A stretch of 64,000 nt of DNA from Phyllostachys edulis (Eukaryota; Streptophyta; Magnoliopsida; Poales; Poaceae), in NCBI GenBank assembly GCA_036346405.1, contig CM070548.1, positions 71,953,739 through 72,017,738 of the forward strand, in the 5' to 3' direction. Below, piece after piece: positions 35,701 through 46,458 of the stretch. Position numbers and translations under genes: made by a program. A model generated the notes under the pieces. The model made no database searches, was not told where the DNA came from, and was given only the letters and a program-made list of their open reading frames with translations. Every line of letters starts with the position of its first letter. The first letter of the stretch is position 1.

Positions 35701-36011
35701 GCTCCCATAGGCAACCCAAATTCATTCCTTCCAATTCCAGAACCATAAAGAGCAATCACATGAGCTGGACGTCGCACAAACTCATTACCAAGACCTGGCA
35801 GATCGCCCTTTGTCAAATTCACACTATACTGCTCCTTTTCACATTTGGAATCCCCTAAGCTTTGCTCAATAACATGCTGCGCTATTTTTGGCTTGACCTC
35901 AAAACCAAATCTTCCATGCTGGAAGGTGGAGGAGGAGGAAGATGAGAGAATAGGTGTGTTAACATGATCCAAAAGATACTTCCTTCTCCTAATGATCGCC
36001 CTTGAAGCCAT
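28089..36011 (-). CDS. LETM1-like mitochondrial inner-membrane protein, 14 coding exons, 765 aa
   Basis: Coding exons on the - strand: 36011-35413, 35293-34981, 34690-34544, 34437-34349, 34275-34183, 33210-33084, 32237-32173, 32085-31914, 30981-30766, 30609-30562, 30441-30295, 28934-28852, 28383-28268, 28171-28089. All borders are GT/AG. The sum is 2298 nt, so the frame is continuous from ATG 36011 to TAG 28091-28089. An Arg-rich N terminus (MASRAIIRRRKY) looks like a mitochondrial presequence. The family-defining block (HYWLGTKLLWADVRISSRLL, SLSRRERQQLTRT) precedes one membrane helix at residues ~266-288. The LETM1/ribosome-binding-like region follows. A long Lys/Glu coiled coil (exons 8-11) leads to an EF-hand loop at 699-710 (DRDHDGKVTPEE), and the C terminus is acidic. 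LETM1 proteins act in mitochondrial cation/proton exchange, osmotic balance and translation. The family call is secure; the specific paralogue is not resolved. Confidence 0.92.
29280..29475. repeat. ~104-bp imperfect tandem duplication in a LETM1-like intron
   Basis: TAAAGGGGGAAATGCAATCG (29281) recurs at 29385 as TAAAGGGGAAAAATGCAATC. Similarity extends through CAGTTTATGGCGA in both units. It lies in the intron between coding exons 11 and 12. Confidence 0.75.
31016..31150. repeat. three ~45-bp tandem units in a LETM1-like intron
   Basis: ACAGTTCAGTGTTAG occurs at 31016 and 31061, and with one change at 31108. Each is followed by a CATTAT..TGAAAATAA tail. Spacing is 45 and 47 bases. Confidence 0.8.
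32703..32731. repeat. (CT)n microsatellite in a LETM1-like intron
   Basis: About 14 CT dinucleotides in the intron between coding exons 6 and 7. Confidence 0.88.
32950..32984. mobile_element. possible Stowaway-type MITE end
   Basis: TTATTATAATATGAAACGGAGGGAGTA matches the usual rice Stowaway right end (..ACGGAGGGAG followed by TA). I could not find a convincing left end, so this may be a fragment. Confidence 0.35.
33418..34010. other. AT-rich intron block, possibly an LTR remnant
   Basis: It begins CTGTTAGAATTAAACGC, has a TATATATAGG box at about 33530, and contains a partial direct repeat (TTCTATTAACCTCTTATCTC at about 33506 and 33559). The composition is like a solo copia LTR. No clear CA end or target duplication was found. 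Confidence 0.25.
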
Positions 36012-37232
36012 ACTTGATTGCTTCTCACCTTCCCAATAGGAAGGCCACGGTCATGCCTTTTTTGGTAGAACCCTGAAGTAATCCAATTCACCAACCATAA
36101 GCACAAGTATACATTATCCTCGTAGGGGGGGGTAGTAAATATATATGGTGAGGAACTGAGAATAATACTCAATGATCACACGAGCAATATACAAAAGAGG
36201 CACTAGTCAATTCATTTCAAGGCATCCTAGGTGGTTCCGTGGTTGTTCTGATATAACCATAGAACAGTAAATTCTTTGGGATTCAAACATGATGATCCAA
36301 AAAATCCAGCGCGGTGAGTAATACTTAGAAGCCTACATGAATGGCAATTGATCTGGACATCCAAAGTCAGTAAGGCCAAGCTGTAAGGAAAAAAGTCTGA
36401 ATTTATGTCCCTAGTGTCCAAGCTCAGCAATAGTCCTCCAATCAATAGCCAGCACAACAAATAAGTCTACATTTGTGTATTTCAGCATTTGACCTTGGGA
36501 TTCAGCACTGACCATGGACCAATATATATAAGTATTTTTCCAGATGCTGGTAAGAAAATTCAATGAGAATCATCTTTGCTCTTCACCTCAAATATATAAG
36601 TTTATCGCTCTTAAGTATTAACTATGACAACCACAGCTACCAGTTCGACGAAAAGATTCTGAAGCAATAATGGATCTATAGTAAACCTAGTTTGAGACTG
36701 TTGCATTAAGGAAAAGCACTCTATCCTCTTTAACTTCCATAACAATAAATATAGAAGAAATGAGGAAATAACAGAAAGACTAGAAACAATAGAAGATCAT
36801 TTCAAGCATGCTAACTCCACGTTTCAAGCAAATTTTGGTACCAGCCAAGGTCCCTGCATTTCACTGACTCCAACAAGAAATCTGACAATTATCCAGATAT
36901 GAAGGGAAAAAACTAAACATAACTGTAAGGCAGTCATAGTTTAATTCGACAAGTGCACTATCAGCAACAGTTCACTTCAAGCATCCAAGCTTATCGAAGC
37001 TTCACACTCTAATATCGCAACAGGTTTGAAGTCCGCTGGAACCTCATAAATGTACGAACGACATCGGATTCGATCCATACTACATACTAATTCATCAAAT
37101 CTACCCAAAAGACTAACATGAACAGGAGGATCTTCTGGAGCCTACTACACTCACGTTGCTAAAATTTGCACCACAATATACGAGGGCAAGCATATTGGCC
37201 CTGGCATCAGGGGCGGACCTAACGTGGGGCAT

Positions 37233-37250
37233 GGGGTTCAGCTGAACCCC
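37233..37250. repeat. perfect 18-bp palindrome
   Basis: GGGGTTCAGCTGAACCCC is its own reverse complement. It follows CAGGGGCGGACCTA (37208-37221), an end-like sequence seen in plant DNA transposon remnants. It may mark the end of a degraded element. Confidence 0.7.
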
Positions 37251-37406
37251 CAAAAAATTTGGAAAATATACCGCTATTAGTACTCCACCACGAAACAAAC
37301 TGCACGGATTGGAGTATCCATCCCAGAAAGAAATATTTGGATGAGATTGATCACAACAAAGAAAAGATACCCCACGAGGATGTTGACGGGGGATCTCCGG
37401 CTGGAG

Positions 37407-37645
37407 CTCACCGCGCCGACCGCCGGAGAAGGGGGAGGGGGCAGATCTGGCAAACGGTGTAAACGAAGGAAGAGGACGAGAAGAACTCACCGCGCCGGCC
37501 GCCGGAGAAGGGGTACAAGATCTGGGGAACGGTGGAAACGAAGAGAAGAGGCGGAGAACGTATCGGTCGCTCGCTCGATCTGGCGAACGGTGGAAACTGG
37601 AAACGAAGAGAGGAGACGGAGAACGTATCGGTCGCCGACTCGCCG
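37407..37645. repeat. imperfect tandem duplications in the GC-rich 5' region
   Basis: CTCACCGCGCCGACCGCCGG at 37407 recurs at 37486 with one change (79-bp spacing). CGGAGAACGTATCGGTCGC occurs twice (about 37551 and 37617). Overlapping ORFs here on both strands are low-complexity by-products. Confidence 0.7.
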
Positions 37646-37950
37646 TATTTGGAGGCGCGTGGGTAGGGTTTAGGGGGGGAGGAGAAGGGGAAGGAAAGAG
37701 GGAGAAGAGGAGAAGCGAGGGTATTTGGAGGGAGGCGGAGGCGCGGCGTGTGGAAAAAGAGAGAAAATAAACGGCCGCAAGTCTTGGAGAGGAGGAAGAA
37801 CTTTACTGTTCGTACTGTCGCTGTGATCCCGGTCACGTGATCCGGGGCTTGGGTTGCTACTAACCGTTGGATTGAAGATGTTGGGTGGAAAAACATTTCA
37901 CCCGTGCCTCTTTCTTTCTTCTCTTGTTCTGGGGACATCAAATGCCTACT

Positions 37951-38909
37951 TGATCATCTACTAATTGTTTAGTGTTTGGGGCCAACGACTTCTCTGCAAA
38001 TCTTCAAATTAGCAAACTAACTATGGGAATTATGCATTTCCTTCTAAATTCATGCGACATGCTGATATTCATTCATTCCAGAAAGAAATTTGAGGTTTCG
38101 AACACAAATGAAAATTGGTTGTTGTTTGGTTCGCTACCAAAATTTGGTAACACTCGTGAAATTTTGGTAACGTTAATGAAATCCAACGTCACATGCGGGG
38201 AATCCAAGAGCGAGAAAATCACTGATCAAAACTTTGGTAACGCAAAAATTTAGCTTGACTGCTATCTAAACAACCGATTTTTTTTCTCTAATATTTTGTT
38301 TTGTCCAGGTTGTCGCTACGCCAAACAGCTCTGAAGCACGTGCATTGACTAGGAAAATGCCGGATCGACCCTGTGATACGCGTACCATTCTTCAGACACA
38401 CTAGCTCTTGTGGTTGGAATTGGATGTCCCGAAGACCCGAATGGCATATTCCGGACAGGTGTGTCGCTGTGACACTAGCTGTGAGCCATCTTTGCCTTCG
38501 TTCGCTGAATGCGTTATATTTCTGGGGTATATGCCTTTGCTTCTCTTTTAGCAACTGATAGAATCATACAAGTAAGTACAATCCTCCCGTACTTTTGTCT
38601 TCTCTTGCAACGTATGCATGTAAGATTGAAGGCAGCCTATTCACTTATGGCGCAAGTTCATGTGATCCACCTGGAGTTCATTGTTGCAGGCACAGTTTTG
38701 CTTTTCAAATTTTCGGAAAAGGCACCCAGATTTTTTTTTGGAACGTTTTATATACGCAAAACAATAATCATGTAGAATTGCTACTTTTAGGATGTTCCAG
38801 TAGTTCAGACATTTTTTGTGGAAGTTTTTTCAGTACAGAGAGCATAATCAATCAGCAAGATGGATATGGGCATGCAAGAATAAGCAGTGGAGTTGATCCC
38901 TTGTTGGTG
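37951..38909. other. intergenic region without a recognised gene
   Basis: The short motif AAATTTTGGTAAC/AAAATTTGGTAAC recurs four times at about 38138-38245, perhaps from a small DNA element. Nothing else can be supported. Confidence 0.4.
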
Positions 38910-38936
38910 TTATGAATATTGTGTATATATTGAACA
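38910..38936 (+). repeat. 27-bp direct repeat, left copy
   Basis: The block from TTATGAATATTGTG to ATTGAACA is identical base for base to 40568-40594. Confidence 0.95.
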
Positions 38937-40567
38937 CCCTCCCCTCTCTCCTCCCAAATGTAAGACCTATGCAATAGCATTGCATTTAAAAAAGGTCAAC
39001 ACTGAAATAGAGAAAATCCAAAATCCGAGTCTTCGTAATGTCGTCGTAGTATACTGCTCTTGGAAAATATGTCGAGTATCAAAAGATCTTCTCCCATGCG
39101 AGATTGTACGACAACTCATAAAGCACAAAGTGCAGGAGCTGAAAAAGTCGACCATGGCAACACGACGAAGAAGACGATGAAACCGACAAAAATAGATAAA
39201 ACTGTAAAATCAATCCGAATAGAAATAAATAGAAGCATGGCGACACAGATCGAAGCCCAAGACGGCGGCGACGCAGTGCACAAGAAACGCAATAGAGACG
39301 CAATGCACAAGAAATGTGGGGCCTTAAAAGCTTGGGCGATAGATCTGTAGCAGCTCGAAGAAAAGAGCGGCAGTTGCTGTCATGCAAAAGGAGAATTTCT
39401 ATACTTCTATGACTGACAATAAATTTGTGAACTCGCATGTTTTAAACGAACTAACAGATAGAGTGGTACTGATTTGGATGAACACAGCAGAAGAAACGAC
39501 ACAAAGCAAGCAAAACCTAAGAATAACTAGCAGCAAAGCGAGAATAGCTAGCAGCCAGAATAGCTAGCATTGAAAGCGTCGTACTGCATTTCTCTCCTTC
39601 TCACGTTTGGTCTGCCAACACAGCACCTTCCCCTCTCCCTTCAATCCACCAGCAGCAACTAGCATAGCTAGCAACAGACTAATCTCCACCGACAGCAGCA
39701 ATCAATGGCCTCTCCAGCACCTACTTCCTCCTCAATCGCCCAAAGCAGCACAGTGCAATCCTAGTTAAAAGGCCACAACAACTTTAGATGCCAAGCAGTC
39801 AAGCACAGTCGAGTCATCCCACCAATCGAGCCATCCCACCAAGCAGGGCGAGAAGGTGTAGTGCTCGCATGGAGGTGCGTGAGGGAGGCGCACGCAAAGA
39901 GGAAGGCTGGGACCGGGATCCTCTACCGCTCTCGCGGAAGGAGAGGGAGCTCCTGGAGCTAAATCCAATCCAGATCAGATCAAGACGGCAGAGGGAGATC
40001 GGGTCATCCTGCTCCTCGGCGGCATGAATCCAAAGTGGTGGCGGGATCTCCCGAAGCGAAGGTGATGGCGTCCCGTGGTGGCTGCGCGTCGTCGTCTTGA
40101 TCCGATATGGATTGGATCTAGCTCCAGGAGCTCCCTCTCCTTCCGCGAGAGGCAGCAGAGGATCCCGGTCCCGGCCTTCCTCTTTGCATGCGCCTCTCAT
40201 GCGCCTCACGCGAGCACTGCACCTTCCTGGCTTGCTTGGTGAGATGGCTCGATTGGTGGGATGACTCGGCTGTGCGTCGTTGTCGGCGGCGGCTTCTCTG
40301 AAAACTCTGGCATGGACCAGCGGCGGAGGCATCCGGGATGTCAACGGGCGGGCCGACCACCTGGAAGAACTCCAGCACGACGTCGAGCGCCTGTAGCCGC
40401 CCGGCGAGCTCCTCATGGCGGAAGAGAAGGCGCCGGCGTCCTGTGTTGCTCGGCGATGGAGGCGGCGCTCGGGTGGAGAGAAGAGCAACGGGACAGCGAC
40501 GACGGCGGCGGTGGCTGGTCAAGAGGTAGGGTTTTCATGGGTAGGGTTTCATGGCTCTCATACCCTA
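38937..40567. mobile_element. 1.63-kb segment flanked by a 27-bp direct repeat (origin unknown)
   Basis: The perfect 27-bp repeats at each side suggest that this segment was inserted with a long target duplication, or arose by repair-mediated insertion or duplication. The inside is mixed: AT-rich to about 39590, then GC-rich and low in stops. It contains the inverted repeat 39797-40276 and a GC-rich block 40280-40550. That block reads on the - strand as RLQALDVVLEFFQVVGPPVD, possibly a captured gene piece. No transposase and no standard terminal repeats are seen. Confidence 0.45.
39797..40276. repeat. long inverted repeat: arms 39797-39987 and 40093-40276, loop ~105 bp
   Basis: The left arm (CACAGTCGAGTCATCCCACC .. 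CTCGCGGAAGGAGAGGGAGC .. GATCAAGACG) matches the reverse complement of the right arm over about 185-190 bases, with scattered differences and small indels. A transcript would fold into a long hairpin. Because the arms are complementary copies, related peptides appear on opposite strands; this is not evidence of coding. Confidence 0.85.
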
Positions 40568-40594
40568 TTATGAATATTGTGTATATATTGAACA
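40568..40594 (+). repeat. 27-bp direct repeat, right copy
   Basis: Identical to 38910-38936. Confidence 0.95.
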
Positions 40595-41157
40595 GTTAGC
40601 ACATATGGAACATTCAGAAACTTAAAACACCCTTCCCGTTTGGATTAACATAACTCAAAAGAAACTTGGCCGGAGGCATAAATACAAACTAGAGATTATA
40701 ACTGAACATACAAAAGGAACGGCTTCTGCCCCGTAACTCGATACAATTTTCACCGTGTTTACTCACATTTGCAACAAAAAAAAAAGGTGGGAAATCTTGA
40801 TGACGGTCTCACAGAAGTTTACGGCTATCTCTCTGAAGCATGTTTCCTGAGTCAGATGAAACATGAGGCCCATGGTAAGACAGATTTTGGTGGTAGATCA
40901 ATCAGAAAACAACGCTATAGTTATTCCCAAAGTACATCACTATGGGGGAACCAGTGAATCACAGGTTGCTGCTAGTAGCAAGCACGCAACTTGCAGAAAG
41001 GGCTAGAAATGAGCTCAAGCAATTGCAATTTTAAGCCACGTAGCATTTCGAACTAAACATCAGATCACGATATTAATTATATTATGATAGCGAGAATGTC
41101 TATTTTAAACCATAGAGAAGTTGGTACTACTTCAGGGAGGAAATAAAGGTTGGTAAT
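40595..41157. other. 3' flank of the kinase gene
   Basis: AT-rich, no gene. The part next to 41157 is probably 3' UTR. Nothing else seen. Confidence 0.5.
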
Positions 41158-44100
41158 TCATGCTTTTCGGGTAAGATCAGTGAGAGCTGTGTACCATGGT
41201 AGCTTAAAGGCGTCTCTCCAGCGAGTCTGCTTGGAACAACTTGCGTATATCTTGTTCAGACTTACAATTATCTCTGCGAACGTTGGCCTGAGAGGAGGCG
41301 TTGGATCCCAGCACTCCTGTATTAGCCTGCAGCATGCAAAGAACTACCGTGAGCAGCAAACGGCACCGAGGCAAGCACAGCCTGCCTGCATTGCAGAGAA
41401 CCACCCATTGCTGTGACTGGGCAATGTAGGGAAGCTTGATCAAGTAAAAGCAAAGCTTCTTGAGAGCTCATTAACACAGTAGACAGTAGATACGAATAGA
41501 AAAGCAAATAGATAGTGGTAAACACCCGAGTGTAGAGATATGATGTATAGCATAAGATTCACTCACTCTTTCACATCGCCGGGATAGGATTTGGGTTTAT
41601 TCTTGAATAGAGGTCTCATACCCTCCAAACAAATCATCTTCGCCGCTTCCTCTGGTGGCTTTGGGTGAAAAGCAGGAGTTCCTTCAATCATCTGAACAAT
41701 CAATAAGATGCATAGGTAATGTACATGTAACAATTACCAATCTAAGGAATTGTGCTAATTTCACCAACCTATTGACTCAGCCACAGCAAACTATTGATGT
41801 GGATTTATTGGCTCTTGCAAATTAAGCATTCACGTGTGACAGCTTTCGCATATATAAATTGGTTCAAATTTATGAAGGTTGAGTATTTTTACATACCTCG
41901 TAAAGAATGAGACCAAATGCAAATGTATCGACACTTCTGTCAAATGTTTCATTTCTGTATATCTCAGGAGCGATGTATACACCTAGGCAAATAGAATAAA
42001 AACAGCAAAACGTATAAAATAGCACAAAAAAGGCCAGTAGTATATCTACAACATAAAAACAGTTGCAGAAGAAACTGACCACTTAAAATAATATGATTCT
42101 AGTTTAAATGGTATTATGGCATGAGGAAGTTTACTCGTCCCAAAAAAAAATGATTACTCTTAACTTCGAAGTACATGACATACTAGACATCTGCACAGAA
42201 AGCACTAGCCAAACTCACTGGACTAAAGTATTATAATTCATCTACAACAGTAACGTCAAAGTAAGAGATGACTAAGAGGCATTTAACAGTAGTAGTACTA
42301 GAACAACACAAGAATTAGCCTTTCTTTAACTCTGGTACTAGAAGATATTTATCCACAAGCAAAATATATTGCTTCACACAGTTCCACTATTACATGTGAA
42401 ATTTGAATTTTAGGTATAAGTATAGACCGTCATAACTTTGGCACTGGAAGATGTTTACACATAACATACTAAATTGGAATATTTGCTGGTGCAGAACCAT
42501 TTCATAGTAATTAAATAAATGCAACATACTGTCAAATTTTGCTATCGGACGAGACATTTGTAGTTTATCTTCCGAGACTTTAATCAGACTAAGTGAGCCA
42601 AAGCCTGCCACCTTAAGTTTTCCTTCATCATCCCGCACAATGTTTCTGAAACCTTACCAAAGTATCATAACATACAGTGTACATACAGAAAACACTTAAA
42701 TTTAAAGTATTGAGCGAATTTAATGATGAAATATATTTGAATCAGCTTACTTTGGTGACAAATCACCATGGATGATTGGCTCCGGCTTGCACTCGTGAAG
42801 ATAGTTTAGTCCCCTAAAGAAGAAATAAATGCTGAAGAAATGTTCTTTTGATTTGATGGTAGAAGAACAGCATACAATAACTAGCACATGAGCTTCATAA
42901 ATCATAGTCGCAATTTAATTTTGTTCTGTCGAAACAACACAGAACTGAAAATTCAAAACCATTTCATCGACAGGACACAAATTAACTCTCCTGTTATTCT
43001 GATCGAGAAGAAAGAAAAAGGGTCTTGTTTCCAGGTGAGTACGAAATAATACACTGAAAAGTATCTGCTGTACTTGAATTAACAGTTTGAATGATAAATA
43101 CAGGTTTGAGAGACGAAGGAAAAGAAGGACAGACGTCCTGAGTCTTGAGTCTTGGCATACCTTGCAATGTCAAGGGCAAATTTGATGGCTTTATAAGATT
43201 GCAGGCAACCTTTAGTATCAAGATAACTGGCTAAATCACCCTGATCAGGAAACACAGATCTAGTCATCGACGACAAAAGAGCACTATTGTTATAGGAGAT
43301 TGCTTTAGGAATTATCAAAAGTGGATACAGGCATTTGTCCTGTTGAATCAAGCATATTTACTTACTTTTTGATGGTACTCTGAAACAATCATCATTGGTA
43401 CGTTCTGCGTAACAGCTCCCACAAATTGGACCAAATTGGGATGTCGCGCTTTCTCCAGTAAAGTAAGCTCATGTTTGAACGCATCTCTGAGTTGATATAA
43501 TGACAGAAAGTGTTGCATGGAAAGTGATAAGCAAAGCTGACAGTCCAAATAAAAAGCTGATGACTAATGAACTGGAAAAAAAATCAAGGATCAAAATCTT
43601 TTTAAGATTGTTTTACGAACTAATTATGTGACAATCAACATTGTGATATCAACATAAAACATCGCTGGGGTAACCAATAATATAATTTAACCTAAAGCTT
43701 GTGTGCGAAAAGAAAGATTATTACTCAAGTTTAATCAACAAAGAGGAGACCAAGACATTCAGTAATAGGATTGCCAGACAAAATATATCAACAAATAATA
43801 CCACTGTCAAGGGCTATATGTTTATAACAGCCCAAAGATCATTTTTTTCCTATGTATCACTGATAAATTTCATTGCGCTAAAATTTTGTGGTAAAAATGG
43901 ATGATAGTTTCATGCACTGGAAGACAAGGAATAAATCATGCTAAATTTGTAATGACTGATTGAATCCTAAAATCAAAAGGCTATTTGATGTAAGAGTTCA
44001 AGGAGGCAGCTAATACATGCTTTCTGCGTCCGAGAAGCTGTCTTTGTCAAGTATCTTAACAAACACTTTGGAGCCATACCACTTGGCTACATAATAACCC

Positions 44101-45601
44101 TGTAAAAGTTTTATGACAAGCAGGATTGTTAAAATTCTGTGCAAAACATTAAAAACCAGCAAATGTACATTTACAGGAATATATGGTAGAAAAGACTAAT
44201 AAAAATTTATAAGGCGGGACTCATATAGAATAACTAGATCTGAAAATAATAACCATCCTTTAGCTTAATCTTCTATGTGGAATGGAGCTCAACTTATCAT
44301 GTAAGTCCAGATATATCAGGTGTCCAACCCGAACATAAGCTTTTGATTATCACATGTCTTAAGTGGAAGTTGATAAATACCCAAAGGTTGCGACTTGCGA
44401 GTATATGAAGAAATAAGAAAAGTGGAAAACAAAGAGGGAGTTTACAGACACATGCCTTTGTAACCTCCTCTCCTCTTCGGAACTCCAGTTCAAGTGGGTT
44501 CAGTTCATACTCTGGAACTTCTTTGGGATTTGACACAGCCATTGGAGTTTTTTTGGTTTTCTAAGGAGCAAAACAAACACATTATAGATATTTTCCATAT
44601 ATATGTATCAAAGCAAGAGTGAGGGAATAGTTCCAGGAGTTGAGTAACCGAAATATAGTACCGGAAGTTTTGCTCCTCTTGCTCTCAGAAGGTTGTAAAC
44701 TTCAAAATGACCGTAATGTTTGGCGTCAGCTGCTGGCTGAAATTTTACATAAAAAAAACAGGCAGGGGTCAAATTCAGTTAGATAAGTACTTGGTCGTAT
44801 CATGTGAACTTAGTCAAACTCTTACTATTCAATACCAGTACCTACTTGGCTAGTGGCTACTTTAAACCTTAAAGTTTGCTTAGAAAGCGTTGATTGCTCT
44901 AATCTGTCTTCCTCTGTACTCAAATTACGATATAATTGTACAAACGAACTGTATAGAAATGTTTGATCAAAAGTACACAAGTATTTGTTAATGTACTAAT
45001 CATTAACCATTATACGAAGAACAGAGAAAATTAAATTGCTACATACGCATAGCCTCCCATCCAGACTCCAGAGAACAGAGCAAAGCACCATAAATAGCAG
45101 GGTCGCGAGAGAAGAGAGGGCTGACGAATCGCGTACCGTGCTTCCCCATCGGTCGCGGGCGTTGATGTTGACCTTCCAGCCGAGCAGCAGGCGCGCCACC
45201 TCCCCCTGCCCCTCGCAGGCGGCGATGTGCAGCGCCGTGCGTCCGTCGAGGTCAATGCTGTCGACGTCCACCCCTTCCCTGAGAAGTTCCTCCACCCCGG
45301 CCGCGTCCCCCTGGCACGCCGCGAACAGCAGCCGCATCGTCGTGTCCAGGTTCTCCGGCACGGCCAGCAGCGCCCCTGCCCCATCCGCCCCATCCGCCGC
45401 CGGCCCCGCCCCGCCGCGCGGGGTCGGGTCGAGCGACGACTGCCTCGCGAGCCTGAACCTCGTCGGCCCCGCCCGCCCACCGCCACCGCCCCGCCCCCGC
45501 CGCGGCGTGTGCGGCTCCAGCGACAGCTGCCGCCACACCCGCGCCGCCCCCGTCGACAGCTGCCGCGAGATGCTCCGCGTCAGCTTCGCCGCCGCGTCCA
45601 T
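41158..45601 (-). CDS. ankyrin-repeat Raf-like protein kinase (integrin-linked-kinase/VIK-like), 11 coding exons, 495 aa
   Basis: Coding exons on the - strand: 45601-45137, 44736-44662, 44560-44456, 44099-44017, 43486-43366, 43240-43161, 42813-42751, 42645-42530, 41982-41897, 41691-41567, 41326-41158. They sum to 1488 nt and end at TGA. I start at ATG 45601 (MDAAAKLTRSISRQL); an in-frame ATG at 45652 would add 17 residues. A Ser/Arg/Gly-rich N terminus precedes ankyrin repeats at ~87-180 (DGRTALHIAACEGQGEVARL). The kinase domain runs from ~216 to the end. The ATP-site Lys is K230 (VFVKIL), with a probable partner E249. The catalytic loop reads HGDLSPKN (325-332) instead of HRD, GFG (345-347) replaces DFG, and APE is at 374-376. 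These changes occur in plant ILK-type Raf-like kinases, which act in potassium, sugar, defence and hormone responses. The third intron uses a GC donor. Activity may be Mn-dependent or absent; this cannot be read from sequence. Confidence 0.92.
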
Positions 45602-46458
45602 CGCCTCCTCCCTTCCGCTTCCCCTTCCCCTTCCCTCTCCCGCACGCACCACCGGCGGCTCGCTGTACCGGACGGCGAATGAAGAATCCCGCGGTTGGTG
45701 CGCGTGGGATCTCGCGCGCTGCGGAGGTGGGTGCGTTTGGGGATTGGGGATGGTTTGATTGGGCGTGGGGTGGAGACCGCAGAGGAAGCAGTAGTACCAA
45801 TTTTATATGGACGACTAGCAGCGGCCGCTGCCGCTGTTGCAGGTATCAAGCGTCTTATCAGTGGAAATGGAATAGCAGTAGAAAGCTGGGGAGGGGAGCA
45901 GCCGAGCGCGTGCGTTATTTCGTGCAGTTAAGGGGAGGGAATAACCGCCGAATTTATTGTCTAGTGGAGGGAGAAGGGAGGGGGAGGCGCGGCGAGTTTC
46001 AAATCACAGCTTGGGTGTGGAATGACACGAGTGGCTGACTGGTGGGGACGGGGTTAGTGTGGGGCGGGTTATCAGTGAGGGATGATGTGGGCAGTTGGAC
46101 GGGTTTCTGGGGCGTTTTTGTCGCTTCGTGAGAACACTTGCCGACGAGTTTTTGGGGCGTTCGATTGGATTATTTTTGCCTAGCTGGAGTACTGGATGGG
46201 CTCATATCCTATGCCTTTCTGTTGAATTTTATTTCTTCTTTTCTTTTTCCATTTGCCGTGCACCTTTTTCTTATTTATCCGAAAAATACTAAAAAATATT
46301 TTCAAGTGCAGCCAGAAAGTCCATTAGACTAAATCAATTGCTAAGTGTACCCAATTTCTCTGTGGTGAAAACAGAGGGTTCATCTTTGATTCAATCACTC
46401 GTAGTTGTACTCAGTCTCAGTGTTAGGTTCGTTGAAATTCCGTCTCTTAGCCTTTTAG
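45602..46458 (-). promoter_or_regulatory. leader and promoter region of the kinase gene
   Basis: GC-rich to about 45850, with GAA/GGA-rich sequence near the start codon, consistent with a 5' UTR on the - strand. It turns AT-rich by 46200. No TATA box is fixed. Long overlapping ORFs here (for example 45036-45758, +) are shadows caused by GC-rich sequence. Confidence 0.45.

Larger units (their letters stand above)
36012..37950 (-). promoter_or_regulatory. 5' flank of the LETM1-like gene (leader/promoter region)
   Basis: Bases 36012-37200 are AT-rich without ORFs; a leader intron is possible. GC-rich sequence at 37380-37760 holds duplicated blocks and would fit the transcription start region, as in many grass genes. 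This is inference; no TATA box or start site is established. Confidence 0.4.

Noticed and set aside
37113..37941. ORFs of 110-177 codons on both strands
   Set aside because: Low-complexity Arg/Ser/Pro content, tandem duplications and no domain. Position fits a leader/promoter region.
39788..40599. Apparent homologous peptides on opposite strands
   Set aside because: Caused by the inverted repeat, not by two coding genes.
45036..45849. Long overlapping ORFs on both strands over the first kinase exon
   Set aside because: GC-rich sequence lacks stop codons. Only the - frame at 45137-45601 has ankyrin motifs and joins the downstream exons.
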